A stretch of DNA of 64,000 nt from Limnobaculum eriocheiris (GCF_021010575.1 NZ_JAJNAG010000003.1:62001-126000), one strand, 5' to 3'. Shown: positions 49,236-60,870, counted from the stretch's first letter. Numbers and translations: made by a program. Notes: generated from the letters alone by a model not told the origin.

Positions 49236-49943
49236 CTACCGGATTTGAGAACCCACCCGTACCGGTTTGTTGCCGCGAGCCAGCTTAATGATCCAGGCAA
49301 GAGTCATGATCACCAAAATAATAAAACACAGCCCAAATGCCAGAAAGCAAGCCTGAGCCATATTCATAAACTGCCATGATGGAATCAGATACCAGCCTTC
49401 CGCCTGAACATACATATCAATAAACCATTGTTGGATGCTGTTTAGCGTCACCCCATCCGGAACGATAGGGGCATCGTAGCCACAGTCTCCGGTTGGTTTA
49501 AACCATTCTGGCGACCAATCAGCCAGTGGAAGCCCGAAAGGAAATGATGGATCGGTGGAACAACCCTGTACGCCAAAAAGCGCATCAGGGTCAGGGTTAT
49601 GTACCGCATGGTGAATACCATTTAATTTAATGGCGTAGCCCATACCAGTAATCGCACCGTAAAATGCCGCGATACATCCAATCAGCTTAAGCACAATTAT
49701 TTTCGGATTGATGGCGGCAATCAGCCCACCAATGACCATGACAAACATAGCGAAACGAATATAGACGCACTGTTCACATGGTGCCATATACAGGTAGATC
49801 TGGAAAAACGAATGGGCAAGAACGATTAATCCGCCCATCACCACCACCATTAATAGCCATAGGAAACGCTGTTCCTGCCATCTGACCAGCGTATCAACCG
49901 GTGAGGTGCGTAAGTTTTTCCACATTGTTTTCAACAGACCCAT
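49236..49943 (-). CDS. dsbI: DsbB-like quinone-linked thiol oxidase DsbI
   Basis: The 235-residue inner-membrane protein has four to five helices. It has a first periplasmic CEQC (C56, C59) and a second loop with two further cysteines (QGCSTDP and GDCGYD). This is the DsbB/DsbI layout, which reoxidises a DsbA-like partner and passes electrons to quinone. It lies 12 bases after dsbL, with assT upstream, as in uropathogenic E. coli and Salmonella. Confidence 0.93.
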   Translation of the reverse strand: MGLLKTMWKNLRTSPVDTLVRWQEQRFLWLLMVVVMGGLIVLAHSFFQIYLYMAPCEQCVYIRFAMFVMVIGGLIAAINPKIIVLKLIGCIAAFYGAITGMGYAIKLNGIHHAVHNPDPDALFGVQGCSTDPSFPFGLPLADWSPEWFKPTGDCGYDAPIVPDGVTLNSIQQWFIDMYVQAEGWYLIPSWQFMNMAQACFLAFGLCFIILVIMTLAWIIKLARGNKPVRVGSQIR

Positions 49944-49955
49944 AACGTGGAATCC

Positions 49956-50624
49956 TTATTTAGCGGCCAGCTCTTTAACCAGATCGGCCATTAAGTCGAT
50001 GGATTTAATGCTCTTGGTCAGGATCAGATACTTACCGTTGACCACATAAGCCGGTACTCCCTGAATTTTTGCCACCTCATAGCTGGCTTTCCATTTCTCC
50101 AGTGTTTCCTGAACTTTTGCATCCTTCAGATTTTCATCGAAGTCCGCTTTAGTGATGCCAGCAGCATCAAGCCCGGTTTTGATAAAGGCGTCAGGATCTT
50201 TACCATCAGACCAGCGCTCTTTCTTATCATGATAGGCGGCGTAATAGGCGAACTTAGCCTTTTTAAACAGGGATTTTTCATCAAAAATAGAGACACCTGC
50301 TGCTTGATCTTTATGAATCAGAACGGCGAAAACCTCACTGGCCTGTTTGCCATATTCACCTTTGGTTTCCAAATGGAAGGGAACAAAAGTCACCGTATCT
50401 GCCACTTTAGCCGCTACCTGTGCGGTAACCGCTTTATCATACTTGTAGCAGAAAGGGCAGGCATAACTGAATACTTTGATTAGCGTTTTCTCTGCGTTTG
50501 GAATCGGTTTTTCCAGAACGACATAGTCAGTTCCTTCAGTAAAAGCCGAAGCGATAAATGACACAGCTAACAAAGCGGCACAAAGTGCACTTTTGAGTAA
50601 GCACTTAAACCCTGATGAATACAT
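49956..50624 (-). CDS. dsbL: DsbA-like thiol oxidase DsbL
   Basis: The 222-residue protein has a signal peptide and a thioredoxin fold. Its active site CPFC (C56-C59 of the precursor) is typical of DsbL rather than DsbA (CPHC), and the cis-proline loop reads QGVPAYVVNG. DsbL is highly oxidising and is dedicated to arylsulfate sulfotransferase, encoded next to it here. Confidence 0.94.
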   Translation of the reverse strand: MYSSGFKCLLKSALCAALLAVSFIASAFTEGTDYVVLEKPIPNAEKTLIKVFSYACPFCYKYDKAVTAQVAAKVADTVTFVPFHLETKGEYGKQASEVFAVLIHKDQAAGVSIFDEKSLFKKAKFAYYAAYHDKKERWSDGKDPDAFIKTGLDAAGITKADFDENLKDAKVQETLEKWKASYEVAKIQGVPAYVVNGKYLILTKSIKSIDLMADLVKELAAK

Positions 50625-50678
50625 GATGGCTCCTTAATAAATTGAAAAATATAATAATTTTTTGTTATCTGACTTGTT

Positions 50679-50708
50679 GCTCCCTGAGAGGAAAGGCACT
50701 CAGGGAGC
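50679..50708 (-). terminator. Hairpin between assT and dsbL
   Basis: GCTCCCTGAG (50679-50688) and CTCAGGGAGC (50699-50708) form a 10-bp stem 10 bases after the assT stop. No T run follows directly on the minus strand. It may trim or attenuate the transcript so that dsbL-dsbI are made at a lower level than assT. Confidence 0.55.
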
Positions 50709-50717
50709 GGTTACCAA

Positions 50718-52514
50718 CTACTTAAACATATTTTGTGGGCGCACCAGCAGGGCGCGATAGTGGGTCTGGTTAGGCTTATCGGAAAGCACATCGATCTCTA
50801 CTTTGACCGCTTTGGTCTTATAGTCGATCTCGTTTAACTTACCGACGGTGGGTTGACCAACATCGAACAGGTGAATGGAGCCGCCGAAGCCAAACATGGT
50901 GTCTTTGTCTTTCTGATACTCCACAATGGACGTGATAGGGCTATACCAGTCATAGCCTCTATCTTTTCCATACTCCCAAACCTGCTGAACCGTCATGTTT
51001 TTCTCATCGATCTTATATTCCACAAAACGTGAGTATTTCATGGTTGGCAGAGCAGGCTGCTCCAGGCCACGGCCGTCACCATTATCGAATACGGTCAGGG
51101 TGCCTTTACTGGAGAGCCAGGCGGTATGCTGGGTATAACTAAAGTCAAAGTCAGTGTTTTCGCATTTGCCGTTTTCGTCACACTGCAACGGTTTTCCATT
51201 GTCTGATACCGGTTTTAGCAGCTTTTTAGACAGTTTTTCATTCCAGCCTTTGGATGGGGCCAGTATCCATTTCACTTCTTTATCACGGCCGATTTTTACC
51301 ACGCCCTGATGACGGGAAGAGAGAATGATGGAGTCATCTTTGGCATCATAAGCAATGGAGTTTACGTGTGCCCAGTTGCGACCAGGACCAACACCCAAAG
51401 CGTCACCGTAAGGTGTGTCTGGTTCCAGCTTGGCCTGTTGACCGGCATGGGTCAAATCAACGTTAACGCACACCGCACCGGCATCCAGAGCACCCAACAG
51501 GCTATCGCGTAACGGATCGAGTATCAGGTTTAAATCCCATACGTCGAGCACGCGTCCGGATTTGTCTACTTCAATGATGTGGTCGCGAATGGTATGAACA
51601 TGCAAGCCGTCATCGCGCTTGTAGTTACGTTTACCTACCCGTAATAGTACGGTGCCATTAGAGGTTTCCACCGATTCATGAGTGGCATCCATAAAGCCTC
51701 TGGGGAGCTTATGGTCCACCAGAATCTGGCCCATCATGTCAAACTCATACCAGTGTTGTCCCTGTACGGCGGTAAAGGTACCGCGTGGGGTTTCCCGAAT
51801 CCCCATCAGATAACCACGTTTATTGATGTTGACATCACGGCCGTCGTAAATAGCATTCTGGTTAAGCCACCAGCGATATTCTCCCTGTGTATCAACGATA
51901 AATGTGAAAGGTGCGATATCAAAAGGTAAGGCGCCGCCCGCCGGGCCAGCGTCAAGAATGCCGGCATTCTTATCCTTTTCGCCATGCCAGTGGAGGTCAG
52001 AGCCCTGTGCGGTGAAGGTATGGGTGTTAACTAAGTACAGGCGATCTTCAAAGCCCGGAGCAACAGTGATGACTTTTGTTTCCTGCAAATCGCTTAACGA
52101 GCGATTATCCATATAGTTATTAACGATGGCCGAAGTTTTGATGATGTAGTCATCTTTTAGCTGCTTATTGTTTTCCTTATATTCCACCGTGACCTTGTTA
52201 TCGTATTTTTGATACAGGCCGAATATTGGAATGCCGTCATAACTCTTTATTGAATCTGCACCAACCGCGTAGCTGATGGGGACACCCTTATCACTTTTGC
52301 CGTGTACCGTGACTTTAACGTCAGAAACTTTGTGACCGTCCAGTTCAACTAATGCGGTTAACGGTGCGTTTCCGTATGGATCCACAACGATTGCACCTAA
52401 ATTACCAGCGGGCTGTGCCGGTTTAAATCCGGCAGCCATTAGCGTTGGGGAAGCAAAGCCTAACGCTAATGCGATTGTGCCTGCCACCAGCGTATTTCTG
52501 GTCTTTATAGTCAT
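50718..52514 (-). CDS. assT: Periplasmic arylsulfate sulfotransferase AssT
   Basis: The 598-residue precursor has a signal peptide ending near LMAAG and a six-bladed propeller-type body. The catalytic histidine lies in SYTQHTAWLS, and a nearby cysteine pair (QCDENGKCEN) fits the disulfide that DsbL makes in uropathogenic E. coli AssT. The enzyme moves sulfate from one phenolic sulfate ester to another phenol, without PAPS. The operon order assT-dsbL-dsbI is the known one. Confidence 0.96.
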   Translation of the reverse strand: MTIKTRNTLVAGTIALALGFASPTLMAAGFKPAQPAGNLGAIVVDPYGNAPLTALVELDGHKVSDVKVTVHGKSDKGVPISYAVGADSIKSYDGIPIFGLYQKYDNKVTVEYKENNKQLKDDYIIKTSAIVNNYMDNRSLSDLQETKVITVAPGFEDRLYLVNTHTFTAQGSDLHWHGEKDKNAGILDAGPAGGALPFDIAPFTFIVDTQGEYRWWLNQNAIYDGRDVNINKRGYLMGIRETPRGTFTAVQGQHWYEFDMMGQILVDHKLPRGFMDATHESVETSNGTVLLRVGKRNYKRDDGLHVHTIRDHIIEVDKSGRVLDVWDLNLILDPLRDSLLGALDAGAVCVNVDLTHAGQQAKLEPDTPYGDALGVGPGRNWAHVNSIAYDAKDDSIILSSRHQGVVKIGRDKEVKWILAPSKGWNEKLSKKLLKPVSDNGKPLQCDENGKCENTDFDFSYTQHTAWLSSKGTLTVFDNGDGRGLEQPALPTMKYSRFVEYKIDEKNMTVQQVWEYGKDRGYDWYSPITSIVEYQKDKDTMFGFGGSIHLFDVGQPTVGKLNEIDYKTKAVKVEIDVLSDKPNQTHYRALLVRPQNMFK

Positions 52515-52941
52515 AGTTATCTCCTGATTGGTAATGCTATTTTCTTGCGATTAGAGGGGCATACCTCAGAATCAGGTACCAACCCCAACCATCCCAAAAG
52601 GGGAATTTTTTATGCTGTTAATTGGTATAACTAAGCGGTTGGCTTAACCAGACGTATCAATAAAAGGGAAAGTGGTTTTCATCCATAACCATTTAATAGT
52701 TATTGTTTTTCTGTATTCTTAATGAATGAAACATCTCTATATTATGTAAAATTAAATGTAAATTTAAGCGCTTAATATTTGATGGTTTATTGCGATTAAA
52801 TTCTTTTATATTCATATCTATCAATTTGTTAATTTAATTTTATTTGACTAAAATCACGTTACGTTTGTTACATTTGTTTACTTTATGCCGATAGTAGGTT
52901 ATCTCTGTGCAGAGATAAATACTCCTTTCCGGATAACGATT
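52515..52941. promoter_or_regulatory. Divergent control region assT/LysR gene
   Basis: About 427 AT-rich bases separate assT from its divergent regulator. TAAGC-GGTTG-GCTTA at 52632-52646 is a dyad of the LysR type, roughly 120 bases upstream of the assT start. It is the best visible candidate operator. No gene is seen. Confidence 0.45.
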
Positions 52942-53910
52942 ATGCGTAAAGTGGAAAACATTCCGCTGGATACGGAATTACTGGGTTTATTCAAAGTATT
53001 ATCTGAAACACAATCACTGACGGTGGCGGCAAACAGGCAGGGAATGAGCCAGGCTGCCGCCAGCAGAGCACTAACTAAACTCAGATCGATTTTTAATGAC
53101 CATCTGTTTATTAAGTCGGGTTATGGCATGCAGGCAACACCGAGGGCCAAATTGCTTACCCCCAGAGTGCTGGCAGCTTTACAGGAACTGGAACGTTTAA
53201 CCGATCCAGATGAGTTTCGACCAGAGTCGCTAACGCGCACGCTGTATGTGGGGGCGGTAGATAATGGCGTATTCACTATCTTTTCCCAGGTGATTGGTGA
53301 GCTCTTTCGTCAGGCGCCAAAAGCGCGCATTGAGATATTGCCGATAGGTGAAGATCTTTGTTCCAGTCTGAAGTATGGAACCATGGATTTAGCCATTTTC
53401 CCGTTATTGGCTTTGCCACCAGATTTTCATGAGATCAATTTGTTTGAAACCTCTTACGCCTGTCTGGTGCGGCAAGGGCATCCACTGACGGAATATATTG
53501 GGTCGGGGAACGTCCCTTCAATGGAACAGATTAATCAGTTCCGCCGTATGCAGATTACCGTTCATGATGGTAAACAGGGGCAAGGATATGCCATTGATGA
53601 AGGCGCTTTTGAACAATCGGCAGACCATGATATTGCCATGTCGATCCCCTATTTTTTAGCGGCTCCTATGATACTGGCTGAAACGGATTTTGTATTAACC
53701 TTACCCTGCCAGACCGCCCATCATTTTGCAGAAAAGAATAATTTAGTCGTGTTACCTTACCCTTGTGATTCACGCAAATTCTTTACCCGGCTGGTATGGC
53801 ACCATCGCGTGCACTACGATCCGGCAGCCCAATGGTTAAGAAGTTTATTTATTAAGTGCGCGTCGGAAGAAGGAAAGCTGGTTAAAGCAAAGAAAACTGA
53901 AAACTATTGA
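52942..53910 (+). CDS. LysR-type transcriptional regulator
   Basis: Started at MRKVENIPLDTELL (322 residues), with GGATAACGATT upstream; an ATG at 52885 would add 19 residues with little support. The winged helix-turn-helix (LTVAANRQGMSQAAASRALTK, then a LysR effector domain) is clear. Transcription is divergent from assT, so it probably controls that operon. The effector may be an aryl sulfate or phenol, by inference from context. Confidence 0.85.
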   Translation: MRKVENIPLDTELLGLFKVLSETQSLTVAANRQGMSQAAASRALTKLRSIFNDHLFIKSGYGMQATPRAKLLTPRVLAALQELERLTDPDEFRPESLTRTLYVGAVDNGVFTIFSQVIGELFRQAPKARIEILPIGEDLCSSLKYGTMDLAIFPLLALPPDFHEINLFETSYACLVRQGHPLTEYIGSGNVPSMEQINQFRRMQITVHDGKQGQGYAIDEGAFEQSADHDIAMSIPYFLAAPMILAETDFVLTLPCQTAHHFAEKNNLVVLPYPCDSRKFFTRLVWHHRVHYDPAAQWLRSLFIKCASEEGKLVKAKKTENY

Positions 53911-53953
53911 TGAAAAGTCTGACTGTTTACTTTTGTACTTAAAAATGGCTAAT

Positions 53954-54083
53954 CGTCAGGCGGGACGGGTGTTGGGGGCGACTTAGCATAAGCCAACGAC
54001 AAACAGGCAAAGCCTGTTTGAACAGCGTTTGCGCTGGCCCGCAGGGTGTTTCATAACTACCCCTAATCCGGTCAAGCCTGACG
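53954..54083. repeat. 130-nt structured element bounded by CGTCAGGC inverted repeats
   Basis: CGTCAGGC (53954-53961) and GCCTGACG (54076-54083) enclose GC-rich sequence, with inner hairpins AAACAGGC-AAA-GCCTGTTT (54001-54019) and CAGCG-TTTG-CGCTG (54023-54036). Its GC content stands out from the flanks. It could be a non-autonomous repeat (MITE-like), a structured RNA, or a complex terminator. I do not recognise a named family. Confidence 0.5.
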
Positions 54084-54109
54084 CACTCCGAAGCTAAGTA
54101 AAAACGGTC

Positions 54110-54160
54110 TTCCGGTCGAACACAAAGCAGATATAAGCACTTTATATGTTACGACCGGAA
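54110..54160. repeat. 51-nt nested hairpin
   Basis: TTCCGGTCG (54110-54118) and CGACCGGAA (54152-54160) enclose an inner ATATAA/TTATAT pair (54131-54147). It may belong to the same element as the preceding repeat, or act as a terminator for gltD on the minus strand. Confidence 0.5.
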
Positions 54161-54241
54161 TATTCATAGCTGCTGATATGTTAGGTTTCAGTAGTTTGAG
54201 GTTGTTAAATATGATGATGTATTACCATAATTAACAACTAG

Positions 54242-55663
<1,422 letters not shown>

Positions 55664-55674
55664 TTACCTTCCTC

Positions 55675-58600
55675 TTACTGCGCCTGAATCCGCAACTCAG
55701 CACTGGAACGGCTACGATGGCCGAGCAGTGCTTTAATATCGCTGGATTTGGGTTTGACCAGGACAAATTTAGTTGCCCATATGGACCAGTTTGCCAGAAT
55801 CTCTTCTGCTCTGGCGGAACCGGTGTTCTGGATATGTTCGGTTAACAATCCACGCAAATGCTCTTCGTGAATGGCTAATGCATCGACTGCCAGCACTTCA
55901 ACCAGTTCAGGATTAACCCGTTTACGGAACTCGTTATCCTCGTCCAGTACATAAGCGAAACCACCGGTCATACCTGCACCAAAGTTGATACCGGTACGAC
56001 CCAGAATACAAACAATACCGCCGGTCATATATTCACAACCGTTATCACCAATGCCTTCTACTACGGTAATAGCGCCGGAGTTACGCACGGCAAAACGTTC
56101 ACCGGCACGACCTGCGGCAAACAGCTTACCGCCGGTGGCACCATACAGGCAGGTATTACCGATAATTGAAGCCTCGTGTCCGCGGAAAGCAGAACCCACC
56201 GGCGGACGAATATTAATGATACCGCCAGCCATGCCTTTACCCACGTAGTCATTGGCATCGCCGGTCAGGGTTAATTCAACACCACCAGCATTCCACACGC
56301 CAAAGCTTTGTCCGGCAGTACCGTTAAAGTGAACCTTAATAGGATCTCCCGCCAGCCCCTGATCGCCATGTTTTTCGGCGATAGCGCCGGACAGTGCCGC
56401 GCCCACCGAGCGGTCGGTATTACGGATATCAAAGTAGAACGATTTGCTCTGTTTAGCCTGCATATAAGGTTCTGCCTGAGTCAGAATGGTCTGGTTCAGT
56501 ATCCCTTTATCAAACGGCGGGTTATTCTCGGTACAGAACAGCGCTTTGCCAGGGTGTGGTTGTGCACAGTGCAGCAAGCCGGAGAGATCCAGACGCTGCT
56601 GTTTAGCAGAGAAACCGTCCAGCTCCGTTAATAAATCGGTGCGTCCAATCAAATCGGTCAGTTGAGCGATACCCAACTCGGCCATAATCAGGCGGGTTTC
56701 ATGAGCAATAAAGTTAAAGTAGTTTATCACTCGTTCTGGCAAGCCGTGATAGTGGTCGGCACGCAGCTTCTCATCCTGAGTGGCAACGCCGGTGGCGCAG
56801 TTGTTCAGATGACAGATTCGCAGATATTTACAACCTAAGGCCACCATCGGGCCAGTACCAAAACCAAAACTTTCTGCGCCAAGAATTGCCGCTTTGATAA
56901 TATCCAGTCCGGTTTTCAGACCGCCATCCACCTGTAGGCGAATTTTATGGCGCAGGCCGTTTGCCACTAAAGCTTGCTGAGTTTCTGCCAGACCTAATTC
57001 CCATGGGCTTCCGGCGTATTTCACCGAACTTAACGGGCTGGCACCGGTGCCGCCATCGTAACCGGCAATAGTAATTAAATCGGCATAGGCTTTGGCCACG
57101 CCGGTAGCGATAGTGCCAACCCCCGGTTCAGACACCAGCTTCACCGATATCATGGCTTTATGATTGACCTGCTTAAGGTCAAAAATCAGCTGGGCCAAAT
57201 CTTCGATAGAGTAGATATCATGATGAGGCGGCGGAGATATCAGGGTGACACCGGGAACGGAATAACGCAGTTTGGCAATATAAGGCGTAACTTTATCCCC
57301 CGGCAATTGACCACCTTCTCCCGGTTTTGCCCCCTGAGCCACTTTAATTTGGATCACATCCGCATTGACCAGATAGGCTGGGGTAACGCCAAAGCGGCCG
57401 GAAGCCACCTGCTTAATGCGAGAGACCTTATTGGTGCCGTAACGCACTGGATCTTCACCGCCTTCGCCGGAGTTAGATTTACCGCCGATGGTGTTCATGG
57501 CAATAGCCAGCGATTCATGGGCATCCGGACTCAAAGCACCAATAGACATCGCGGCGGTATCAAAGCGGGAGAACAGCGATTCTGCCGGTTCAACCTGATC
57601 AATGGCAATGGCCTGAGACTCATCCTGTGGTTTTAACGCCAGTAAATCGCGCAGGGTTGTTACCGGGCGCTTGTTCACCAGATCGGCGTACCGCTTATAG
57701 TCTTCATAGTCGCCTGATTTCACTGCGGCCTGTAAGGTAGACACCACGTCCGGGTTGTAAGCATGATACTCACCACCATGAACAAACTTCAGTAAACCGC
57801 CCTGTTCCAGAGGCTTACGCTTTAACCATGCCCGTTTAGACAGGTTAAGCAGATCCTGTTGGAAGTCGCTGAAGTGGGCTCCGCCAATACGATTGGAGAC
57901 ACCTTTAAAGCAGAGTGCTGTCAGCTCGGAATGCAGACCAACGGCTTCAAACAGTTGGGAGCAGCGGTAGGAGGCAACGGTAGATATGCCCATTTTGGAC
58001 ATAATCTTATATAAACCTTTGTTGATACCGTTACGGTAATTCAGCATCACCTTACGCTGTTGCTTTTCAATAACGCCGTTCTCTACCATTTTGGCCAGCG
58101 TTTCATAAGCCAGATAAGGATAAATAGCGGTAGCACCGAACCCCAACAGCACGGCAAAGTGGTGTGGATCCCGGGCGCTGGCGGTTTCAATAATAATGTT
58201 GGCATCGCAGCGCAGGTTTGACTCTACCAGACGGGTTTGCAGTGCGCCCACCGCCATTGGTGCCGGAATAGGTAAACGGTCCGGCGCAATATTGCGGTCA
58301 GATAGCACCACCAGTACCGTGCCCTGGCGGACTTTCTTCTCGGCTTCATCGCACATAGCAATAACCGCAGCATGCAGATCCATGTTGTCCGGACAGTAGG
58401 TGATATCTACCGTATCGGCCCGGTAGTACTCCTCTTTCAGCGTAGTTAGCTGCACAAAATCAGAGTACAGCAATACCGGAGAAGTAAAGCTCAGGCGATG
58501 GGCCTGACCTTCCGCTTCACAAAATACGTTCATCTCGCGGCCAATATTGGTGGCCAGTGACATCACATGAGCTTCCCGCAGCGGGTCGATAGGTGGGTTA

Positions 58601-60138
58601 GTGACCTGAGCGAACTGTTGACGGAAGTAATCGTAGATAACCCGGGGCTTGCTGGAGAGCACGGCAAACGGGGTATCATCCCCCATAGAGCCGGTAGCTT
58701 CCTGACCATTTTCACCAATAACGCGGATTATCTGTTCCAGTTCTTCATTCGTGTAGGCGAACTGTTTCTGGTAGGTTTCCAGCAGGGCGTCATCCATTTC
58801 GCGGCTGCCGACCCGATCGTCCGGCAGATCTTCAAATGGCGTTAAGCGGCGAACGTTCTTGCTCATCCAGCTCAGGTAAGGGTGACGGCTTTTTAAGTCA
58901 TTATCAGTTTCATTGGTGCGCAGAATTCTGCCGGTACGGGTATCGATCACCATCAGTTCACCGGGGCCAACGCGGCCTTTTTCAACCACTTCATCCGGTT
59001 GATAATCCCAGATGCCGACTTCTGAAGCACAGGTAATCAGCTTATCTTTGGTTATTACATAGCGGGCAGGGCGCAGGCCGTTACGATCCAGATTACAGGC
59101 AGCGTAGCGCCCATCGGACATGACAATACCCGCCGGACCATCCCACGGCTCCATATGCATAGAGTTGAAGTCAAAGAAGGCGCGTAGCTCTTCATCCATA
59201 TCCGGGTTGTTCTGCCATGCCGGTGGAACCAGCAAACGCATGGCTCGAATCAGATCCATCCCACCGCTAAGAAACAGCTCCAGCATATTGTCCAGCGAAC
59301 TGGAGTCGGAGCCGGTTTCATTAACAAAAGGGGCCGCTTCCTGTAAGTCAGGAATCAGCGGAGTTTTAAATTTATAGGAGCGCGCTCTGGCCCACTGGCG
59401 GTTACCGGTGATGGTATTGATTTCACCATTGTGTGCCAGATAACGAAACGGCTGTGCCAGTTGCCAGCGGGGTACGGTATTGGTAGAAAAGCGCTGGTGA
59501 AACAGACAAATAGAAGATTCCAGCCGCAGGTCTGCCAGATCGAGATAAAAACGCGGCAGGTCAACGGGCATACACAGCCCTTTATAGATACTGACCACGT
59601 TTGACAGACTACAAACGTAGAATGTCTCATCTTTTACCCGTTTTTCGATACGGCGGCGCGCCATAAACAGACGGCGCTCCATATCTAATGAGCGCCAGCC
59701 CGCCGGTGCGTTAACGAAAATTTGTTCAATACGCGGTAGGGAAGAGAGTGCAATCTCTCCCAGCATATCCGGATTGGTTGGCACTACCCGCCAGCCAATA
59801 ATTGAAAGGGTTTCTCGCTGAAGTTCTTCTTCAACAATTTTACGGCTGGCTTCTGCCTCTTCCGCATCCTGACTGAGAAACAGCATGCCGACGGCATAAT
59901 TTTTTGCCAGTCGCCAGCCTTGCTCTTCCGCCACCAGACGAAAGAAACGGTCAGGTTTTTGCAGTAATAATCCACAGCCATCGCCGGTTTTACCATCCGA
60001 TAATATCGCGCCGCGATGTTGCATGCGTGACAGGCCATGAATAGCCGTTCTGACGACTTTATGACTCGGCTCACCTTCTATATGGGCAATCAGGCCGAAA
60101 CCACAGTTGTCACGTTCTTTCGACGCGTCGTATAGCAT
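55675..60138 (-). CDS. gltB: Glutamate synthase large subunit GltB
   Basis: The 1487-residue protein begins MLYDASKERDNCGFGLIAH; an 11-residue propeptide is removed to expose the catalytic C12. The N-terminal glutaminase domain is followed by the FMN and 3Fe-4S synthase domain (SGEGGEDPVRYG, GYDGGTGASPLSS, CHLNNCATGVATQ) and a C-terminal beta-helix (GGIVCILGRTGINFGAGMTG). It makes two glutamates from glutamine and 2-oxoglutarate. It matches E. coli GltB throughout. Confidence 0.98.
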   Translation of the reverse strand: MLYDASKERDNCGFGLIAHIEGEPSHKVVRTAIHGLSRMQHRGAILSDGKTGDGCGLLLQKPDRFFRLVAEEQGWRLAKNYAVGMLFLSQDAEEAEASRKIVEEELQRETLSIIGWRVVPTNPDMLGEIALSSLPRIEQIFVNAPAGWRSLDMERRLFMARRRIEKRVKDETFYVCSLSNVVSIYKGLCMPVDLPRFYLDLADLRLESSICLFHQRFSTNTVPRWQLAQPFRYLAHNGEINTITGNRQWARARSYKFKTPLIPDLQEAAPFVNETGSDSSSLDNMLELFLSGGMDLIRAMRLLVPPAWQNNPDMDEELRAFFDFNSMHMEPWDGPAGIVMSDGRYAACNLDRNGLRPARYVITKDKLITCASEVGIWDYQPDEVVEKGRVGPGELMVIDTRTGRILRTNETDNDLKSRHPYLSWMSKNVRRLTPFEDLPDDRVGSREMDDALLETYQKQFAYTNEELEQIIRVIGENGQEATGSMGDDTPFAVLSSKPRVIYDYFRQQFAQVTNPPIDPLREAHVMSLATNIGREMNVFCEAEGQAHRLSFTSPVLLYSDFVQLTTLKEEYYRADTVDITYCPDNMDLHAAVIAMCDEAEKKVRQGTVLVVLSDRNIAPDRLPIPAPMAVGALQTRLVESNLRCDANIIIETASARDPHHFAVLLGFGATAIYPYLAYETLAKMVENGVIEKQQRKVMLNYRNGINKGLYKIMSKMGISTVASYRCSQLFEAVGLHSELTALCFKGVSNRIGGAHFSDFQQDLLNLSKRAWLKRKPLEQGGLLKFVHGGEYHAYNPDVVSTLQAAVKSGDYEDYKRYADLVNKRPVTTLRDLLALKPQDESQAIAIDQVEPAESLFSRFDTAAMSIGALSPDAHESLAIAMNTIGGKSNSGEGGEDPVRYGTNKVSRIKQVASGRFGVTPAYLVNADVIQIKVAQGAKPGEGGQLPGDKVTPYIAKLRYSVPGVTLISPPPHHDIYSIEDLAQLIFDLKQVNHKAMISVKLVSEPGVGTIATGVAKAYADLITIAGYDGGTGASPLSSVKYAGSPWELGLAETQQALVANGLRHKIRLQVDGGLKTGLDIIKAAILGAESFGFGTGPMVALGCKYLRICHLNNCATGVATQDEKLRADHYHGLPERVINYFNFIAHETRLIMAELGIAQLTDLIGRTDLLTELDGFSAKQQRLDLSGLLHCAQPHPGKALFCTENNPPFDKGILNQTILTQAEPYMQAKQSKSFYFDIRNTDRSVGAALSGAIAEKHGDQGLAGDPIKVHFNGTAGQSFGVWNAGGVELTLTGDANDYVGKGMAGGIINIRPPVGSAFRGHEASIIGNTCLYGATGGKLFAAGRAGERFAVRNSGAITVVEGIGDNGCEYMTGGIVCILGRTGINFGAGMTGGFAYVLDEDNEFRKRVNPELVEVLAVDALAIHEEHLRGLLTEHIQNTGSARAEEILANWSIWATKFVLVKPKSSDIKALLGHRSRSSAELRIQAQ

Positions 60139-60870
60139 GATGTTGCTCTCCAGTTACCCCATGTGTGTATTTCTGATGTTGTTATAGTTTATTGCCTGTT
60201 CATAATCAGCGTGGTGGATGTCGGACATTCCTTTACCCGTGTATTAAGAACCACGCTATCTGCTATATCCGTTATTTATAATTTGCCTGTCCAGAGAGGG
60301 ATGTATAGTCAGTGTGATGGGGAACACGCTGCATACAAACGCCACTGTTATTGGATAGCAGAATCTATTCCTTAGACTCTTAAAAATGGCGCCTGACCAA
60401 CTTAATATACAAAGAGAATTCAGGTCAAATATGCAGCGTAAAACACACTATTTTATACTTTATTGATTATATGATTGATTTATATTGAATTTACCACTCA
60501 TTTGAGATGAGTGTTTTGTTTTTTAATCATAATAAAATGTGAGCTAAGTCACTGTACTATCGGGTCGGAATTATGTTCATCCTCTCCTGATACTCTATAT
60601 TCTGGTATTATATGTCGGTTTTTGAATTATCTTTAGTATTTAATTGTGTTGTTTGTTGAGATTATGTTACAGACAGGTTGAGTATCAGTATAAAAAGAAA
60701 TCATAGAAAGTTGTGGTTATTCACTTTGGCTTATATCGCCATTATTTCTGTACTGACTGCTTCGTTGACTTGATCTTTATCACCTCGTGACGGAAGAATT
60801 AAGCGTAGTCTGGTGGCCCTTTTTCTTCCGACGAGAAAATAGAATATCCTTCTAAAACATGTGATTAATC
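60139..60870. promoter_or_regulatory. Divergent region gltB/yhcC
   Basis: This 732-base gap holds the gltB control region, which in E. coli is bound by Lrp and other factors. AGCGTGG (60208-60214) and CCACGCT (60251-60257) form a dyad in the gltB leader. An imperfect repeat, CTCGT-GA-CGGAAGAA (60784-60798) with TTCTTCCGACGAG (60823-60835), precedes yhcC. The middle is AT-rich. A 70-codon frame at 60163-60375 has no family resemblance. Confidence 0.55.

Larger units (their letters stand above)
53911..54241. other. Intergenic region holding nested inverted repeats
   Basis: The 331 bases between the LysR gene and gltD contain no credible gene. Two structured segments (53954-54083 and 54110-54160) are listed separately. 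The rest is AT-rich and plain. Confidence 0.7.

Noticed and set aside
52590-52612. Short TCCC-AAAA-GGGGA hairpin followed by T run upstream of assT
   Set aside because: The stem is only four to five pairs and no gene would be ended by it in that orientation.
60163-60375. A 70-codon frame upstream of gltB
   Set aside because: It lacks a ribosome site and any family resemblance, and it lies in the gltB control region and overlaps a leader dyad.
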